Below the pieces are notes generated by a model. The model did not search any database. It was not told where the DNA came from and saw only the letters and a list, made by a program, of their open reading frames with translations. 64,000 bases of DNA from NCBI RefSeq assembly GCF_013376475.1, contig NZ_CP045508.1, forward strand, positions 3,570,001 to 3,634,000, written 5' to 3'. Source of the stretch: Desulfolutivibrio sulfoxidireducens. GTDB taxonomy: Bacteria; Desulfobacterota; Desulfovibrionia; Desulfovibrionales; Desulfovibrionaceae. This document shows positions 27,046 to 37,277 of the stretch, piece by piece. A program made the position numbers and the translations under genes. Each line of letters begins with the position of its first letter. The first letter of the stretch is position 1.

Positions 27046-27269
27046 GTGCGCATCCTCATGGGGCACGAAGACCGGGGCGGATGTCCGGGGCCGGACCGTG
27101 TGAGTGTTGCCGTCTTGCCGTCGGTCCGTCAAGCGGCGGCATGGCCCGGGGTGCGTGGCCGTCCGGGACGGGCTTGCGGGATGCCCCGTCCTGTCAGTCC
27201 TGTCAGCCTTGAGCTATGTCGGAAATGACCGTATGCTCGCCTGACAGCCAGTACCCCAAAGGAGAGCCC

Positions 27270-28157
<888 letters not shown>

Positions 28158-28163
28158 GCGGCG

Positions 28164-28222
28164 TTGGGGAGGAGGCTCCGCCTCCTCCCCAAACCCCTCC
28201 TCCGCCGGGGGGAATGATTCCC
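28164..28222. repeat. Composite palindromic repeat, partial copy 4 (modules G and N)
   Basis: TTGGGGAGGAGGC pairs with its complement at 28164-28176/28180-28192 around TCC. A third related arm (CCCCTCCTCC at 28194-28203) follows, then GGGGGAATGATTCCCCC near 28206-28222. The order and orientation match the copy at 61693-61753, but the G-stem carries GAGGAGG instead of GAGAGGG, compensated in both complementary arms. It lies between aguB and moeA and may insulate the two transcripts. Confidence 0.75.
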
Positions 28223-28290
28223 CCGAGCCCGGCCGACCAGCCCGACCGGCCCTGGCCCATACACGAAAACACCCAACGAGAGACATGATA

Positions 28291-30240
28291 ATGAAAAGAA
28301 ACATCTACTTGAAGATGATCCCCCTGGAAGAGGCCGTGGACCTGGCCAAAAACTCCCTCCACCGCGAGGCCCTTCTCGGCGTCGAGTCCGTGCCCGTGCA
28401 GTTCGCCGCCGGCCGCGTCACCGCCGAACCGGTCATCGCCAGATATTCCTCCCCCACCTTCCACGGCGCGGCCATGGACGGCATCGCCGTTCGCGCCGAG
28501 AGCACCTTCGCCGCCCGCGAGGGCGCGCCTGTGCGCCTGGAACCCGGCCGCGACTTCGCCTTCGTCAACACCGGCAACCGCCTGCCCGACGGCATGAACG
28601 CGGTGATCATGATCGAAAACGTGGTCATGGACGGGGAAACCGCCTGCATCGAGGCCCCGGCCGCGCCCTGGTCCCACGTGCGCCGCATCGGCGAGGACAT
28701 CGTGGCCACGGAGATGATCCTGCCCCGCCACCGCCGCGTCACCCCCTACGACGTGGGCGCGCTTTTGTCCTGCGGGGTTTACGAGATCGCGGCCTACGAG
28801 ACCGTGCGCATCGTGATCATCCCCACCGGCGACGAGATCATGGATTACACCTCGCGCCCCGATCCCGGCCCCGGCCAGGTGGTGGAGAGCAACGCCATGA
28901 TGCTGTGCGCCCTGGCCGAGTCCATGGGGTTTTCCGCCCGGCGCGTGCCGCCCGTGCCCGACGACCCCGAGGCGCTGGCCCGGGCCTTCGAGGCCGCGCT
29001 CGAATCGGACGCCCACGCCGTGGTGCTGGTGGCCGGGTCCTCGGCCGGGAGCAAGGATTTTTCCCGGACCACCATCGCCCGCTTCGGCGAGGTGCTGGTG
29101 CACGGCGTGGCGGCCATGCCTGGCAAGCCGTCGATCCTGGGGGTCTGCCGGGGCAAGCTGGCCGTGGGCGCGCCGGGGTATCCGGTCAGCGCCGTGGTCT
29201 GTTTCGAGGAGCTTTTAGGGCCGATCTGTTCCTGGCTTGGCCGCGCCGCGCCCAGGCAACGCCAGGTGGTCACCGCCCGGCTGGCCCGGGCCCTGCCCTC
29301 GAAGCTCGGCCTGGTGGAATTCGTGCGCCTGGCCGTGGGCCGGGTGGGCGAGTCCTATTCGGCCCTGCCCCTGGGACGCGGGGCGGGCATGATCACCACC
29401 CTGACCAAGGCCCAGGCCGTGACCCGCATCCCGGCCAACGCCGAGGGAGTGGAGGCCGGGGCGGAGATCGGGGCGGAACTTCTGGTGGATGCGGCGGACC
29501 TGGAGCGTACCCTGGTGGCCGTGGGCAGCCACGACAACACCCTGGACATCCTCTCCGACATGCTCATGCGCCTGGCCGAGCCGGTGCGGCTGGCATCGAG
29601 CCATGTGGGCAGCATGGGGGGGCTGACGGCGCTCAAATCCGGCGCGGCCATGCTGGCCGGATCGCACCTGTTCGACCCCGCGACAGGCGATTTCAATTTC
29701 CCCTTCCTGAAAAAGTACCTGCCGGGCATGGATCTGGTGGCCGTCAATCTGGCCCTGCGCCACCAGGGGTTCATCATCGCCCCGGGCAATCCCAAGGGCA
29801 TCCGGGGCGTGTCCGATCTCGCCCGGCCCGAGGTGCGCTTCGTGAACCGGCAAAAGGGCGCGGGCACGCGGATTCTTTTTGACCACCACCTGCGCGTGGC
29901 GGGCGTCGATCCGGGCCGGGTCGCGGGGTACGACCACGAGGAATTCACGCACATGGCCGTGGCCGTGAACGTGCAAAGCGGCGCGGCGGATTGCGGCATG
30001 GGGGTGTATGCGGCGGCCAAGGCCTTGTCCCTGGACTTTTTGCCCGTGGCCCGGGAGCGTTACGACCTGATCATTCCCAGGGTCCATCTGGACGACGCCA
30101 AGGTCCGGGCGGTGCTTGCGGTCATCGGGACCCGCGAGTTCAAGGCCCGGCTGGAGGATCTGGGCGGCTACGAGACGCAGCTCACGGGCCGGTTCATGGA
30201 GCCGGGCATGGGGCTTGGCGAGGGGCCTGGCGCCTCATGA
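28291..30240 (+). CDS. MoeA-like molybdopterin biosynthesis protein fused to a PBP-like domain
   Basis: 649 residues. ATG 28291 is preferred because GAGAG is 7 bases upstream; ATG 28285 two codons earlier is possible. Residues 1-410 are MoeA: the FHGAAMDGIAVRAE loop, the PTGDEI motif and a central VVLVAGSSAGSKDFS block where MoeA usually has GGxSxGxxD. Residues about 430-649 form a substrate-binding-protein-like domain (AVGSHDNTLDILSDML, RFVNRQKGAGTRILFD, MAVAVNVQSGAADCGMGVYAAA). The first half would insert Mo or W into molybdopterin; the PBP-like half may sense molybdate or tungstate. This is inference. The organism needs such cofactors, for example for the AOR-family enzyme. Confidence 0.85.
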   Translation: MKRNIYLKMIPLEEAVDLAKNSLHREALLGVESVPVQFAAGRVTAEPVIARYSSPTFHGAAMDGIAVRAESTFAAREGAPVRLEPGRDFAFVNTGNRLPDGMNAVIMIENVVMDGETACIEAPAAPWSHVRRIGEDIVATEMILPRHRRVTPYDVGALLSCGVYEIAAYETVRIVIIPTGDEIMDYTSRPDPGPGQVVESNAMMLCALAESMGFSARRVPPVPDDPEALARAFEAALESDAHAVVLVAGSSAGSKDFSRTTIARFGEVLVHGVAAMPGKPSILGVCRGKLAVGAPGYPVSAVVCFEELLGPICSWLGRAAPRQRQVVTARLARALPSKLGLVEFVRLAVGRVGESYSALPLGRGAGMITTLTKAQAVTRIPANAEGVEAGAEIGAELLVDAADLERTLVAVGSHDNTLDILSDMLMRLAEPVRLASSHVGSMGGLTALKSGAAMLAGSHLFDPATGDFNFPFLKKYLPGMDLVAVNLALRHQGFIIAPGNPKGIRGVSDLARPEVRFVNRQKGAGTRILFDHHLRVAGVDPGRVAGYDHEEFTHMAVAVNVQSGAADCGMGVYAAAKALSLDFLPVARERYDLIIPRVHLDDAKVRAVLAVIGTREFKARLEDLGGYETQLTGRFMEPGMGLGEGPGAS

Positions 30241-30249
30241 AAAACCCGC

Positions 30250-30286
30250 GCCCCGGACTGGCGGCCTCGCCGGTCCGGGGCTTTTT
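30250..30286. terminator. Bidirectional intrinsic terminator
   Basis: A 14-bp stem (30250-30263 with 30268-30281, one G-T pair) is followed by TTTTT on the plus strand. On the minus strand it is followed by GGGTTTTT. It lies between the convergent moeA-like gene and the end of the chemosensory operon and can stop both. Confidence 0.75.
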
Positions 30287-30304
30287 CCGCCAAGGCCGCG
30301 CGTC

Positions 30305-31510
30305 CTACGCGAACACCACCTTGACCAGGGAAAAATCGTCGTCCAGGACCTGACTCCCGCCGCGCTCCCGGACGTATGCCAGCACCCGGGCGATCTCGTC
30401 GCCCTGGGAGGGACGCAGTCCGGCCAGATAGTCCCGGTATTCGTCATAGGTCCACATGACCCGGCCCGGCCCGGCCACCTCGTAGACCCCGTCGGAAAAC
30501 ACGAAAAGCCGCGAACCCGGGGGCACCTCACACTCGCCGGACTTGAACGCGATCTCCGGCATGGCCCCGATCATGAGATTGCTGCTGATGAGGTCCACGG
30601 CCCCGCCACCGGGCGGCAGGAGCACGGCTGGAGGATGTCCGGCGTTGGCAAAGACAAGCCGCCGGGTCGAGCGCTGGTAGACCCCGTACCAGATGGTGAA
30701 ATAGAGGTTGTTGTGCGCCTCCATGGGGAAGGTGTCGTTGAGGCCCCGCAGGACCTGGGACGGGTCATGGAAATCCACGCCAGGCAGGGTCTGGGTCTTG
30801 AGCATGTTGTGGGCCTGCACGGACAGAAGCGCCGGCCCCACCCCGTGGCTGCACACGTCGAGCAGGTACAGGGCGAAATGGTCCGGGTCGATGTCGTGGT
30901 AGCCGAAGATGTCACCGCCGAGTTGGGCCGAGGGCACGAAGCTCCAGTTCGTGCGGATGTCCCCCTCGGCCAGGGGCGCGGGCAACAGGGACATGACGTA
31001 TTCGGCGGCCTGGGAAAGCTCCGCCGCCAGGGCCTTCTGGCTTGTCAACAGGGCCTCGTAGGCCTCGTTGCGCTGCAACAGGTTGATGTAGCCCTTGGAG
31101 TGGTGCCGGATGCGGGCCACAAGCTCGATGCGGTCCGGCAGCTTGACCAGATAGTCGCTGGCCCCCCGGGCGAAGGCCTCGGCCTTGGTGGCTGGTTCCT
31201 CCTTGGTGGACAGGACGATGAGCGGCACGTCGCGCAGGGTGGGATGGGCCCGGAAAAATTTCACCAGGGTCAACCCGTCGATGCCGGGCATGACCAGGTC
31301 CTGAAGGATGATGGTGGGCGAGAGTTCGGCCGCCATGTGCAGGGCCTTGGCCGGGTCCTGGCAGAAATGAAAGGCGATGTCGGCCTCGGGGGCCAGCATG
31401 CGTCGCACGGCCTCGCCGATCATGGCCTGGTCGTCGACGAGAAGAACGGTGACGCCGTGTTCGGTCAGCCCGGAGGCCGTCGGCCTGGCTGGGGGCGCAT
31501 CATGGGACAT
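30305..31510 (-). CDS. Response regulator with PP2C-type (SpoIIE) phosphatase output
   Basis: 401 residues from ATG 31510 (GAGAGG upstream). Residues 20-140 form a receiver: VTVLLVDDQAMIGEAV with the acidic pair, phosphoacceptor Asp in IILQDLVMPGIDG, and conserved Lys in DYLVKLPDR. Residues about 190-400 form a PP2C/SpoIIE phosphatase: SAQLGGDIFGYHDIDPDHFALYLLDVCSHGVG, FANAGHPP and LFVFSDGVYE with the metal-binding Asp residues. It is the last gene of the Wsp-like operon, where Pseudomonas has the WspR diguanylate cyclase. It presumably dephosphorylates an anti-sigma-antagonist-type protein when phosphorylated by CheA. Confidence 0.9.
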   Translation of the reverse strand: MSHDAPPARPTASGLTEHGVTVLLVDDQAMIGEAVRRMLAPEADIAFHFCQDPAKALHMAAELSPTIILQDLVMPGIDGLTLVKFFRAHPTLRDVPLIVLSTKEEPATKAEAFARGASDYLVKLPDRIELVARIRHHSKGYINLLQRNEAYEALLTSQKALAAELSQAAEYVMSLLPAPLAEGDIRTNWSFVPSAQLGGDIFGYHDIDPDHFALYLLDVCSHGVGPALLSVQAHNMLKTQTLPGVDFHDPSQVLRGLNDTFPMEAHNNLYFTIWYGVYQRSTRRLVFANAGHPPAVLLPPGGGAVDLISSNLMIGAMPEIAFKSGECEVPPGSRLFVFSDGVYEVAGPGRVMWTYDEYRDYLAGLRPSQGDEIARVLAYVRERGGSQVLDDDFSLVKVVFA

Positions 31511-32537
31511 GGGGGTACCTCTCTTTGATTCGGGCCAGAATGGCCTGGGCGATGAGCGGCAGGGGCAGGACGGCCTCGGCCGCGCCAAGTTCCGCCGCGG
31601 CCTTGGGCATGCCGTAGACCACGCTGGTGGCCTCGTCCTGGGCGATGGTGTGAAATCCCTTGCCACGCAGTTCCAAAAGCCCCTTGGCCCCGTCCCGGCC
31701 CATGCCGGTCAGAAGCGCGGCCACCCCGGGTCGGGGCCAGTGCAGGGCCAGGCTTGAAAAAAAGGCGTCCACCGAGGGCCGGTAGGGATAGTCCCGGGGC
31801 TCCGGCGTATAGTGCAGGGCCAAGTCCGGCCCCAGCACCAGATGATCGTTGGTCCCGGCCACCAGGACCACCCCGGGGGCCAGCCGCTGGCCCTCCCGGG
31901 CCACCTCCACGCGCAGGGCGCACTGCTGGTCGAGCCAGTCGGCCAGACCGCTCGCGAACCGCGCATCCACATGCTGGACCACGGCCAGGGCGCAGCCTGG
32001 ATCGGCGGGCATGGCCCCGAGGATCTCGGCCAGGGCCTTGGGACCGCCGGTGGAGGCCCCGATGACCGCGAGTTCGGGAACCACGACGGGGCAGGCGGCC
32101 CGAGGCGCGGACGCGGCGAGCACGGGCGGTTCGACGGGCTTTCGGATGAGCTTGGCCACCACGGCGATCTTGCGCAAAAGCTCCTCGCCGCCGGCAAGGG
32201 CGCCGTTTACACCGAGTTCCGGGGTGGAGACGGCGTCCAGGGCCCCGTGCCCCATGGCCTCGAAGACCCGCCCGGCGTTGCCGGTCACCGTGGCCGTGAC
32301 CACCAACACGGCGCAGGGACAGCGGCGCATGATCTCCCGGGTGGCCACAACCCCGTCCATGACCGGCATGATGAGGTCCATCAGCACCACGTCCGGGGTG
32401 TCCCCCTCGCATTTGCGCACCGCCTCGGCCCCGTCGGCGGCCACCCAGGCCACCTGGCACCAGGGCGCGGCGGCCAGGGTCCGGCGCAGGGCCTCCACGG
32501 CCAGGGGCAGGTCGTTGACGATGGCCACCCGGATCAC
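31500..32537 (-). CDS. cheB: CheB-type chemotaxis methylesterase (WspF position)
   Basis: 345 residues from GTG 32537, whose GTGA overlaps the CheA stop and has GGGGAGA upstream. Residues 1-125 form a receiver (RVAIVNDLPLAVEAL, phosphoacceptor Asp in VVLMDLIMPVMDG). Residues about 150-345 are the methylesterase with the catalytic triad Ser in IGASTGG, His in VVQHVD and Asp in GMGRDGAKG. It removes methyl groups from the MCP encoded in this operon and can compete for CheA phosphate, giving adaptation. It overlaps the downstream output regulator by 11 bases. Confidence 0.94.
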   Translation of the reverse strand: MIRVAIVNDLPLAVEALRRTLAAAPWCQVAWVAADGAEAVRKCEGDTPDVVLMDLIMPVMDGVVATREIMRRCPCAVLVVTATVTGNAGRVFEAMGHGALDAVSTPELGVNGALAGGEELLRKIAVVAKLIRKPVEPPVLAASAPRAACPVVVPELAVIGASTGGPKALAEILGAMPADPGCALAVVQHVDARFASGLADWLDQQCALRVEVAREGQRLAPGVVLVAGTNDHLVLGPDLALHYTPEPRDYPYRPSVDAFFSSLALHWPRPGVAALLTGMGRDGAKGLLELRGKGFHTIAQDEATSVVYGMPKAAAELGAAEAVLPLPLIAQAILARIKERYPHVP

Positions 32538-35290
32538 GATGCCGTCTCCCCGGGCTCGCCGATAAGGTCGGCCACAGCCCGCAGCAACCCCTCGTCCCGG
32601 AAGCCGCTTTTGGCCAGATAGCGGTCCGCCCCGGCATCGAGCCCGGCCAGCCGGTCCTCCTGCCGGTCCTTGTAGGACACGATCATGATCGCAAGCGCGC
32701 TGCTTCGTGGATCGGCGCGCAACCGGCGCACCAGTTCGATGCCGTTGACGCGCGGCATGTCCACGTCGGTGATCACCAGGTCGTAGCGGCCGGCGCGCAC
32801 GGCGGACAGGCCGTCCATGCCGTCCACGGCCACGTCCACCTCGTAGCCCCGGTTGGCCAGAAGCCGGCGTTCGGCCTCGCGCACGGTCAGCGAGTCGTCC
32901 ACCACCAGGATCCGCTTGGCCCCGGCCGGGGCGGCCTCGTCCCGGACGTCTTCGGAGGCGGCGGTCCTGGCCGGGCGGCCCCGGGACAGCAGATTGTCCA
33001 CGGCCCGGACCATGTCGTCCACGTCCAGGATCAACACCGGGGAACCGTCCTCGAAGATGGCCGCGGCAGAGGCCAGAAACACCCGTCCCAGGCGCGGGTC
33101 CAGGGGTTTGACCACCAGGTCGCGTTCGCCCAGGAACCGGTCCACCACCAGGCCGAAACGGCTGGTGGCGTCGCTTACGACCATGACGCACAGTCCCTGA
33201 GGGCTGTTCGCGGCCGGCGCTTCCTGTCTTCCCGGCCCGAAATCAAGGATCTGGCGGGCCGACACCAGGCCCACGGTCTCGCCGTCGATCAGGAGGTAGT
33301 CCCGGCCCTCCAGGGATCGGATCGCGTCCCTTTCCAGGCGAAGCACCCGGTCGATGCGAAAAAGCGGCACGGCGCAGGCCTCGCCGGAGACCTCGACCAG
33401 AAGGGCGCGCATGACCGACAGGGTGAGCGGCAGCCGCAGGCGCACGCACAGGCCCTGGCCGGGCCTGGATTCCACCGAGGCCAGGCCCCCGACCTCCCGG
33501 ACCATGTTCTGGACCACGTCCAGTCCCACCCCCCGGCCCGAGACCTCGGTCACCGCCCCGGCTGTGGAAAAACCCGGCAGGAACAAAAAGTCCATGAGCT
33601 CCCCGGCCGACAGCCCCCGGGCCAGCTCCGGCTCGACAAGCCCCCGTTCCACCACCTTGCGCCGCACGGCCTCGGGATCGATGCCCCGGCCGTCGTCGGC
33701 CACGGTGATGGCCAGCATCCCGGCCACATGGGCCGCCGACACCGTGACCGCGCCTTTTTGCGGCTTGCCGGCCGCGATCCGGTCGGAGGGAGGCTCCAGG
33801 CCGTGGTCCAGGGCGTTTCGGATCAGATGCCCCAGGGGCGCCTCCAACCGGTCCAGGATGTCCCGATCCACCTTGGTCTCCTGGCCCTCCACGCGCAGTT
33901 CGGCCTCCTTGCCCAGGCTCTTGGCCAAATCCCGAACCATGCGGGCCATGCCCGCCAGGCCCTTGGAAAACGGGTGCATCCGGCTGCCCACCACCTCGGC
34001 GTAGAGTCGTCCGGACACGATCTCCATGCGTCTGGCGTAGGCGTCGAAACGCTCGGCCGCCCGGGCCAGTTCATCCCGGGCCAGAGACAGGGTCCGGGCC
34101 GCCCGGGCCAGCTCGTCCGAGGCCGTTCCCCGGGAACGGGACGCGCCCCCCGAGGCGCATGCCTGGCGCATGGCGTCGAGATGGTCCGACAGGGTGTCCT
34201 GGTGGCCCTTGATGCGCCGAAAATCCGCATACAGGGCCGCAAGACCCGCCGTCTCCACCAGGCATTCCCCGGCCAGGCCCATGAACCGGTTCAGGGACGC
34301 GGAGGCGATGCGCACCACGACCTCGCCGTCGGCTGTGGTCTCCACAAAGCCGGCTGGCGCGGCGGGGGAAAACCCGGCGGGCGCCGCGCAGACCTTGGGC
34401 GGCGGGCACGTCCCGTCTCCGCCGCCGGCGGCGATACGCCGCAGGGAGGCCGTCAGTTCGCCCATGGCCCCGGCCTCCCGGGCCACGGCGCCGGCCATGT
34501 CCCCGCCTTTGCCCCGGCACAGGCGGGAAAAGACGTCGGTTCCAGCCAAAAGGACGTCCACATGGTCCGGGGACAGGGCCAGACGGCCCTTGCGCGCCGT
34601 CTCCAGCACGTCCTCCATGGCGTGGGCCAGGGCCACGGCGTCCGTAAGCCCCACGATGCGGGCCGCGCCCTTGATGGAATGGGCCGCGCGCATCAACGGC
34701 TCGATCCGCTCCGGCGACGCCTCGGCCTCCACAGCCACCAGTCCCTCCTCCAGCACCCGGCCGTGGGTCTCAAGCTCCATGCGGAACAGATCGAGCAGGG
34801 ACATGTCCGACAGCTCGGGCCCCGTGTCCTCCGGGGCCGGTGGGGCTTCGGGGGGTGGGGCGGGCGGGGCTGCGGTCCGGCCGCCCCCGCCCGTGCGGGA
34901 ATCAGGGCCTTTTTTCAGGGCCGCCGCGAGATCGGCCAGGGCCTGGGACTCGGCCGTGACCGCCTGGGGAATATCCATGGGGGGACACACGGCCAGACGG
35001 GAACATATCCCGGCCAGGGCCGAGACGATCCCGGCCACGGCCTCGGGGACCGGCTGGTCCGAGGCCGCGCAGGCGGCCAGGACCTCGGCGGCGACCCCGG
35101 CCGGCTCGGCCACCCCGTCCTGTCCCACCAGCCGGGCGGCGCTGGCCAGGGCCCGGGCGGCCTCGGCCATGTTCCCGGCCTCCGGGGGACGGATCCGGCC
35201 GTCGGCGGAGGCGCTCCCCGTGGCCAGAATCCCGGCCCGAAGCGCCAACTCCTCGGCGAAAAGCTCCAGCATGAACGGATCGGGGTTCAC
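32534..35290 (-). CDS. cheA: Hybrid CheA histidine kinase with C-terminal receiver (WspE type)
   Basis: 918 residues from GTG 35290, overlapping the upstream CheW stop by 4 bases. The Hpt domain lies near residues 175-280 with the phosphorylatable His in AHSIKGAARIVG. A dimerisation region follows. The HATPase has an N-box LIRNALDHGLEPP near 490, DDGRGIDPEAV and GRGVGLDVV. A CheW-like domain is near 600-760 and a receiver near 790-915 (LVVDDSLTVREAERR, Asp in VITDVDMPRVNG). An N-terminal 170-residue Ala-rich segment precedes the Hpt. The layout matches WspE of Pseudomonas. It binds the two CheW proteins and the MCP. Confidence 0.94.
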   Translation of the reverse strand: MNPDPFMLELFAEELALRAGILATGSASADGRIRPPEAGNMAEAARALASAARLVGQDGVAEPAGVAAEVLAACAASDQPVPEAVAGIVSALAGICSRLAVCPPMDIPQAVTAESQALADLAAALKKGPDSRTGGGGRTAAPPAPPPEAPPAPEDTGPELSDMSLLDLFRMELETHGRVLEEGLVAVEAEASPERIEPLMRAAHSIKGAARIVGLTDAVALAHAMEDVLETARKGRLALSPDHVDVLLAGTDVFSRLCRGKGGDMAGAVAREAGAMGELTASLRRIAAGGGDGTCPPPKVCAAPAGFSPAAPAGFVETTADGEVVVRIASASLNRFMGLAGECLVETAGLAALYADFRRIKGHQDTLSDHLDAMRQACASGGASRSRGTASDELARAARTLSLARDELARAAERFDAYARRMEIVSGRLYAEVVGSRMHPFSKGLAGMARMVRDLAKSLGKEAELRVEGQETKVDRDILDRLEAPLGHLIRNALDHGLEPPSDRIAAGKPQKGAVTVSAAHVAGMLAITVADDGRGIDPEAVRRKVVERGLVEPELARGLSAGELMDFLFLPGFSTAGAVTEVSGRGVGLDVVQNMVREVGGLASVESRPGQGLCVRLRLPLTLSVMRALLVEVSGEACAVPLFRIDRVLRLERDAIRSLEGRDYLLIDGETVGLVSARQILDFGPGRQEAPAANSPQGLCVMVVSDATSRFGLVVDRFLGERDLVVKPLDPRLGRVFLASAAAIFEDGSPVLILDVDDMVRAVDNLLSRGRPARTAASEDVRDEAAPAGAKRILVVDDSLTVREAERRLLANRGYEVDVAVDGMDGLSAVRAGRYDLVITDVDMPRVNGIELVRRLRADPRSSALAIMIVSYKDRQEDRLAGLDAGADRYLAKSGFRDEGLLRAVADLIGEPGETAS

Positions 35291-35904
35291 GGGACGAGAC
35301 TCCTGTGCATGGCCGCGAAAAGGCGGGTTTCGTCCAAGAGCCCGACCTCCCGGTCCCCAAGCGGGAAAACCTCCGTGCACAGGGCCGCCGCGTCCCGCGA
35401 CAGCGTGGCCGGAACCGGGCCCATCTCGGACCGCGCCGGACGGTGAAACCCCACGACCTCGTCCGCGGGGAAGGCGAAACGCTCCCCGTCCCTTCCTGTG
35501 GCGGCCCCTGTCGCGGGAAGGGCCGCAAGGCGGATCACGGCAATGCGCGCCTGGGACCGCGCGGCCTCCCGGGAGGGCGGGCCTGTTTCCTGGCAAGCCC
35601 CCGCAAGTCCGGCCAGGGACACGCAGGGCACAAGCTCCCCGGCCACGTTGACCAGCCCAAGGAGAGCCCCGCCGCGTCCCGGCAGGGGGCGCGGCCTCTG
35701 GGGCGCGGCGATCTCCTCGAACAGGGCCGCGCGCAGGGCGAAGAACTCCCGGCCCAGGCGGAAGACCATGACCGCCAGGTCCTGGCGTTCCACCCGCTCC
35801 TCTGGCGCGGCCAAAAGCCGCGTCCATTCCTCGGTGTAGCCCTCGGGGATGGGCCGGTCGAAAAGTCCCAGGCCGGACGGCGACCCCTTTTCCTTTTGGT
35901 TCAT
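35287..35904 (-). CDS. cheW: CheW-like scaffold protein (WspD position)
   Basis: 205 residues from ATG 35904 in an ATGA overlap with the CheR-TPR stop. An N-terminal extension of about 40 residues (with YTEEWTRLLAAPEER) precedes the CheW beta-barrel (VMVFRLGREFFALRAALFEEI, LPGRGGALLGLVNVAGELVPCVSL). N-terminally extended CheWs are typical of WspD. It should couple receptor arrays to CheA. The second CheW of the operon (37274-37789) lacks the extension. Confidence 0.9.
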   Translation of the reverse strand: MNQKEKGSPSGLGLFDRPIPEGYTEEWTRLLAAPEERVERQDLAVMVFRLGREFFALRAALFEEIAAPQRPRPLPGRGGALLGLVNVAGELVPCVSLAGLAGACQETGPPSREAARSQARIAVIRLAALPATGAATGRDGERFAFPADEVVGFHRPARSEMGPVPATLSRDAAALCTEVFPLGDREVGLLDETRLFAAMHRSLVP

Positions 35905-37277
35905 GGCCTCTCCGCGTGAGCCCGGCCGGCCCGTTCCAGGCGTTGCCGCAAGAGCCGGGCCTTGCCGTTATCTCCCCGGCGCTCATGAAGCAGGCTCAAA
36001 AGTTCCAGGGCCCCCTGGTGATCCGGATCCAGGTAGAGGGCCTTGTGCAGGAAGTCCAGGGCCGGGCCGGTCTCACCCTGGGCCGAGGCCATGACCCCCA
36101 TCAGGGCGTAGGCCTCGGCGCTTGGGCCGTTTTCGGCCAGGGCCGCCTGACAGGCGACCCTGGCCGCCGCAAACTCCCCGGCGTCGGCCAGGTCCCTGGC
36201 CCGGGCCAGATGGCCGGGCCGGGCCGCCGGGGCCAGGGGCGCGGCCGGAGTCGGAACGGATGCCACCGGACGCGGGGTCCGTCCGGACGTGGACAACGGC
36301 ACGTTCGTGGCCGGGACGGCGGGGACCAAGGAGGCCCGGGACCCGGGAAACGCCGGGCTCACGACGGCCGGGGAGCCCCCGGAGGGCGTAAGCCCGTCGC
36401 CCTTTCCCGACCGGCCGTCGGCAACGGCGGGAGGAGTCTCCCGGCGGCGGCAGGCAAAGGCCCGGGGCCTCTCGCACGGGGCGAATCCCTCGGAAACAAG
36501 GGCCGTGGTCTCGGCGTGCCCGGCGAACAGCAGTCCCCCGGGGGCCAACAGCCGTTCCAGGGCGGCCAACAGCCGGCGTCTGGCCTGGCCGGTCAGGTAG
36601 ATAAGCAGGTTGCGACAAAAAATGGCCTGGTAGGGCGGCCGGTCCGCGAAAAAATCCGGGGCCAGGGCGTTGGCGTGGTGGAAACGCACCATGGCCGCCG
36701 CCTCGGGCACCGGGGTCAGGATGGGCCTGCCGGCCGCGTCCCGTCCCGCCTCCAGGAAGTAGTCCCGGAACCGCCCATACCCGCCGCGAAAGGAATGGGG
36801 GCCGAAACGCGCCATTTTTGCCTTGACCAGGGCCACGCGGCTGACGTCCACGGCGTCCACCCGGGCCGAAGCCTGGGTGAACCCGGCATGAAGCAGGACA
36901 ACGGCCAGGGAATAGGCCTCCTCCCCGGTGGCGCACGGCACGCACAGGACCCGGAGGCGCCCCGTTCCCGACCGGCGAAGGGCCACGGCCTGGTCCCCAA
37001 GGAACACAAAGGGCTCCATGTCCCGGAAAAACCACGTCTCCGAGACCACCAGCCGTTCCACCAGGTCGGCCAGAAGCTCGGGATCGGCCAAAAGCCTGGC
37101 CGCGTGCCCCGCGTCGTCGCCAACCCCGGCCAGGGCCCTGTTGGCGGCCACGGCCGCGCCAAGGGCCGCCTCGCCCAGGGTTTCCCGGTCAAGGCCCACG
37201 ATGTCGGCCAGGACCCGGGCGACATGCGGATGCCGCCCCTTTGGGACGGCGGGGGCATGGTGGGTCTTTTCGGTCAT
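35901..37277 (-). CDS. cheR: CheR methyltransferase with C-terminal TPR (WspC type)
   Basis: 458 residues from ATG 37277 in an ATGA overlap with the upstream CheW. Residues 1-270 are CheR: VSETWFFRDMEPF, RVLCVPCATGEEAYSLAVVLL (SAM-binding loop; the usual Ser of CSTG is Ala here), VDAVDVSRVALVKAKMARF, and IFCRNLLIYL. A low-complexity Pro/Ser/Thr linker covers about 270-360, followed by TPRs near 365-450 (ALDFLHKALYLDPDHQGALEL). CheR-TPR is the WspC architecture. It methylates glutamates of the operon MCP using S-adenosylmethionine. Confidence 0.92.
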   Translation of the reverse strand: MTEKTHHAPAVPKGRHPHVARVLADIVGLDRETLGEAALGAAVAANRALAGVGDDAGHAARLLADPELLADLVERLVVSETWFFRDMEPFVFLGDQAVALRRSGTGRLRVLCVPCATGEEAYSLAVVLLHAGFTQASARVDAVDVSRVALVKAKMARFGPHSFRGGYGRFRDYFLEAGRDAAGRPILTPVPEAAAMVRFHHANALAPDFFADRPPYQAIFCRNLLIYLTGQARRRLLAALERLLAPGGLLFAGHAETTALVSEGFAPCERPRAFACRRRETPPAVADGRSGKGDGLTPSGGSPAVVSPAFPGSRASLVPAVPATNVPLSTSGRTPRPVASVPTPAAPLAPAARPGHLARARDLADAGEFAAARVACQAALAENGPSAEAYALMGVMASAQGETGPALDFLHKALYLDPDHQGALELLSLLHERRGDNGKARLLRQRLERAGRAHAERP

